A stretch of 64,000 nt of DNA from the NCBI GenBank assembly GCA_949825045.1, contig OX463809.1:4925501-4989500 (forward strand), given 5' to 3'. This DNA comes from Argyresthia goedartella (taxonomy: Eukaryota; Arthropoda; Insecta; Lepidoptera; Argyresthiidae). A program made the position numbers and the translations under genes. The notes under the pieces are model-generated. The model was not told the origin of the DNA and did not search any database. It was given only the letters and a program-made list of their open reading frames with translations. Shown piece by piece: positions 62,961 through 64,000 of the stretch (position 1 is its first letter; each line of letters begins with the position of its first letter).

Positions 62961-64000
62961 TTTTAATTTGTGGGGGCGATGATGAAAGCAAGGGTAAGCG
63001 ATTTACTTTCAGAGCTTTATTGCCCAATACACATATTACAGGTCAAATGTGAGCTTATTCGTAACAGCGATATAAACAGTAAGTAAGCGATAGGTATTCG
63101 CGGAGGCTAGCGACATACTGCCCTGATATGAGAGAAGGCCGTTAAGCCACAAAACTGCAAACGGAGAAAAACGCAAAAAACCCGCGAAACTACTTTTCTT
63201 GAATTCTATGACCGATAAAAATAATATATCGATTACATGCCGTGTAGGAAAAATCACTGAACTCATGTATATTTTTTTTTAATAAAAAAACCATGATAAG
63301 GCTACGCAAAATGAAAAAATGTACTTAACGTAAGTATGTTGTAATATTTTTTACACCTCATCATAGGGTTAAAGGCCATTGGCTGTAGCCAAGCGGCCTT
63401 TTTGTTTAGTGTCGTCAATAATCATACGCAAAAAAGTCGCTAAATCTACCTAACGACTTTTTTCTTTCTGGTGATCAAGGTAATTGAAGAAACGAAACTA
63501 CGCTAAATAGCGGCTATGTAACAAAACGGCCTTTTGGTTTACTTTACCCTAAGAAAACATGAAAATTTCTGAGTAAAACTAACGTAGAAGGCAGTAATAA
63601 GCACATCTATCTTATTTAGCCGCCATCTTCGCTATCACACATAAGATGAATAAGTTACTCGTCAATGGTAATTAGACGTTAAGCGGCAATTTCATGTATG
63701 TCAAGCGTCAAGTTTAAATTTCAAAGAGTAATGAAAAAAATATTTTTCTGTTTGAATTTTGACTTTTTGTCTAAATAACTTAGGTATATCAGAATGAAAT
63801 GAAAAAAATCATATAAGAATATAAAATATTATTAAAAAACACAAGACTCACGAGAAACTTTTATATAATCAGACCAATGCTCTCTTTTATAAAGAATTAT
63901 TCTTAATCATAATCAGGACAAATTATTCACATAGTTCCGGATGAAATCTTATGACACACGAATCGTGGCCACAGTGACTCAAGGTGGCTTCATTCTACTA
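62961..64000. other. right-edge intronic region, nothing recognised
   Basis: AT-rich. No exon continuing Nup205 (next expected residues follow ...DDDELQH) and no transposase or RT frame was seen. Small GGCC-bearing foldbacks lie at about 63370-63400 and 63505-63530. Confidence 0.5.

Noticed and set aside
59192..64000. Further Nup205 exons before the window edge
   Set aside because: I searched for the segment following the DDDELQ helix but found only duplicated intron, repeats and the 37-nt remnant. The gene presumably continues past 64000.

Overview
This is a eukaryotic nuclear window, almost certainly from a lepidopteran insect (moth or butterfly). The evidence is long AT-rich introns with GT-AG junctions, very GC-rich short exons, and a dense load of non-LTR retrotransposons (RTE-type and Jockey/CR1-group). 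One of these elements carries an ORF1 resembling the baculovirus FP-protein domain, as lepidopteran LINEs do. There is also a mariner-family transposon and tRNA-like SINE copies. No bacterial-type operons, RBSs or CRISPR arrays are present.

Two protein-coding genes dominate, arranged head to head with about 770 bp between their start codons. On the minus strand (14649 down to 3156) I reconstruct a complete nine-exon gene for a DUSP12/YVH1-type dual-specificity phosphatase of 436 aa. It has an N-terminal phosphatase domain with the HCxxGxxR signature, a C-terminal zinc-binding domain, and an unusual Asp-rich linker exon. On the plus strand (15419 to beyond the right edge) lies the nuclear pore inner-ring scaffold gene Nup205. 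I reconstruct 27 exons, all phase-compatible, giving 1474 codons; roughly the last quarter of the protein must lie beyond 64000. The first coding exon is only 16 nt and is followed by a 3.9-kb intron.

Left of the phosphatase gene (1-3155) there is little except a THAP-like zinc-finger exon fragment at about 1113-1359. Phosphatase introns hold an RTE element (about 10950-13810), LINE fragments, a Harbinger-like MITE with a 3-bp target duplication inside a LINE, a perfect 28-bp hairpin and a SINE. Nup205 introns hold a triplicated about 236-bp repeat, a CR1 fragment, a decayed transposase, a mariner with both TIRs (21918-23194), an RTE interrupted by another LINE (27090-30945), a nearly full LINE (about 32900-36508), a LINE with two ORFs (about 39600-44403), another LINE (57360-58955) and a tandem duplication near 59.6-61.3 kb.

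The most unusual feature is that minisatellites occupy the 5' ends of three Nup205 introns. In two of them the repeat unit contains the splice donor itself. Intron 8 has a 45-bp unit spanning the exon-intron junction, with 13 donors in the first block. Intron 12 has a 30-bp unit starting exactly at the GT, with 22 donors in a row. In both cases use of any donor but the first would add an in-frame stop. This is a natural tandem amplification of 5' splice sites in an essential gene.
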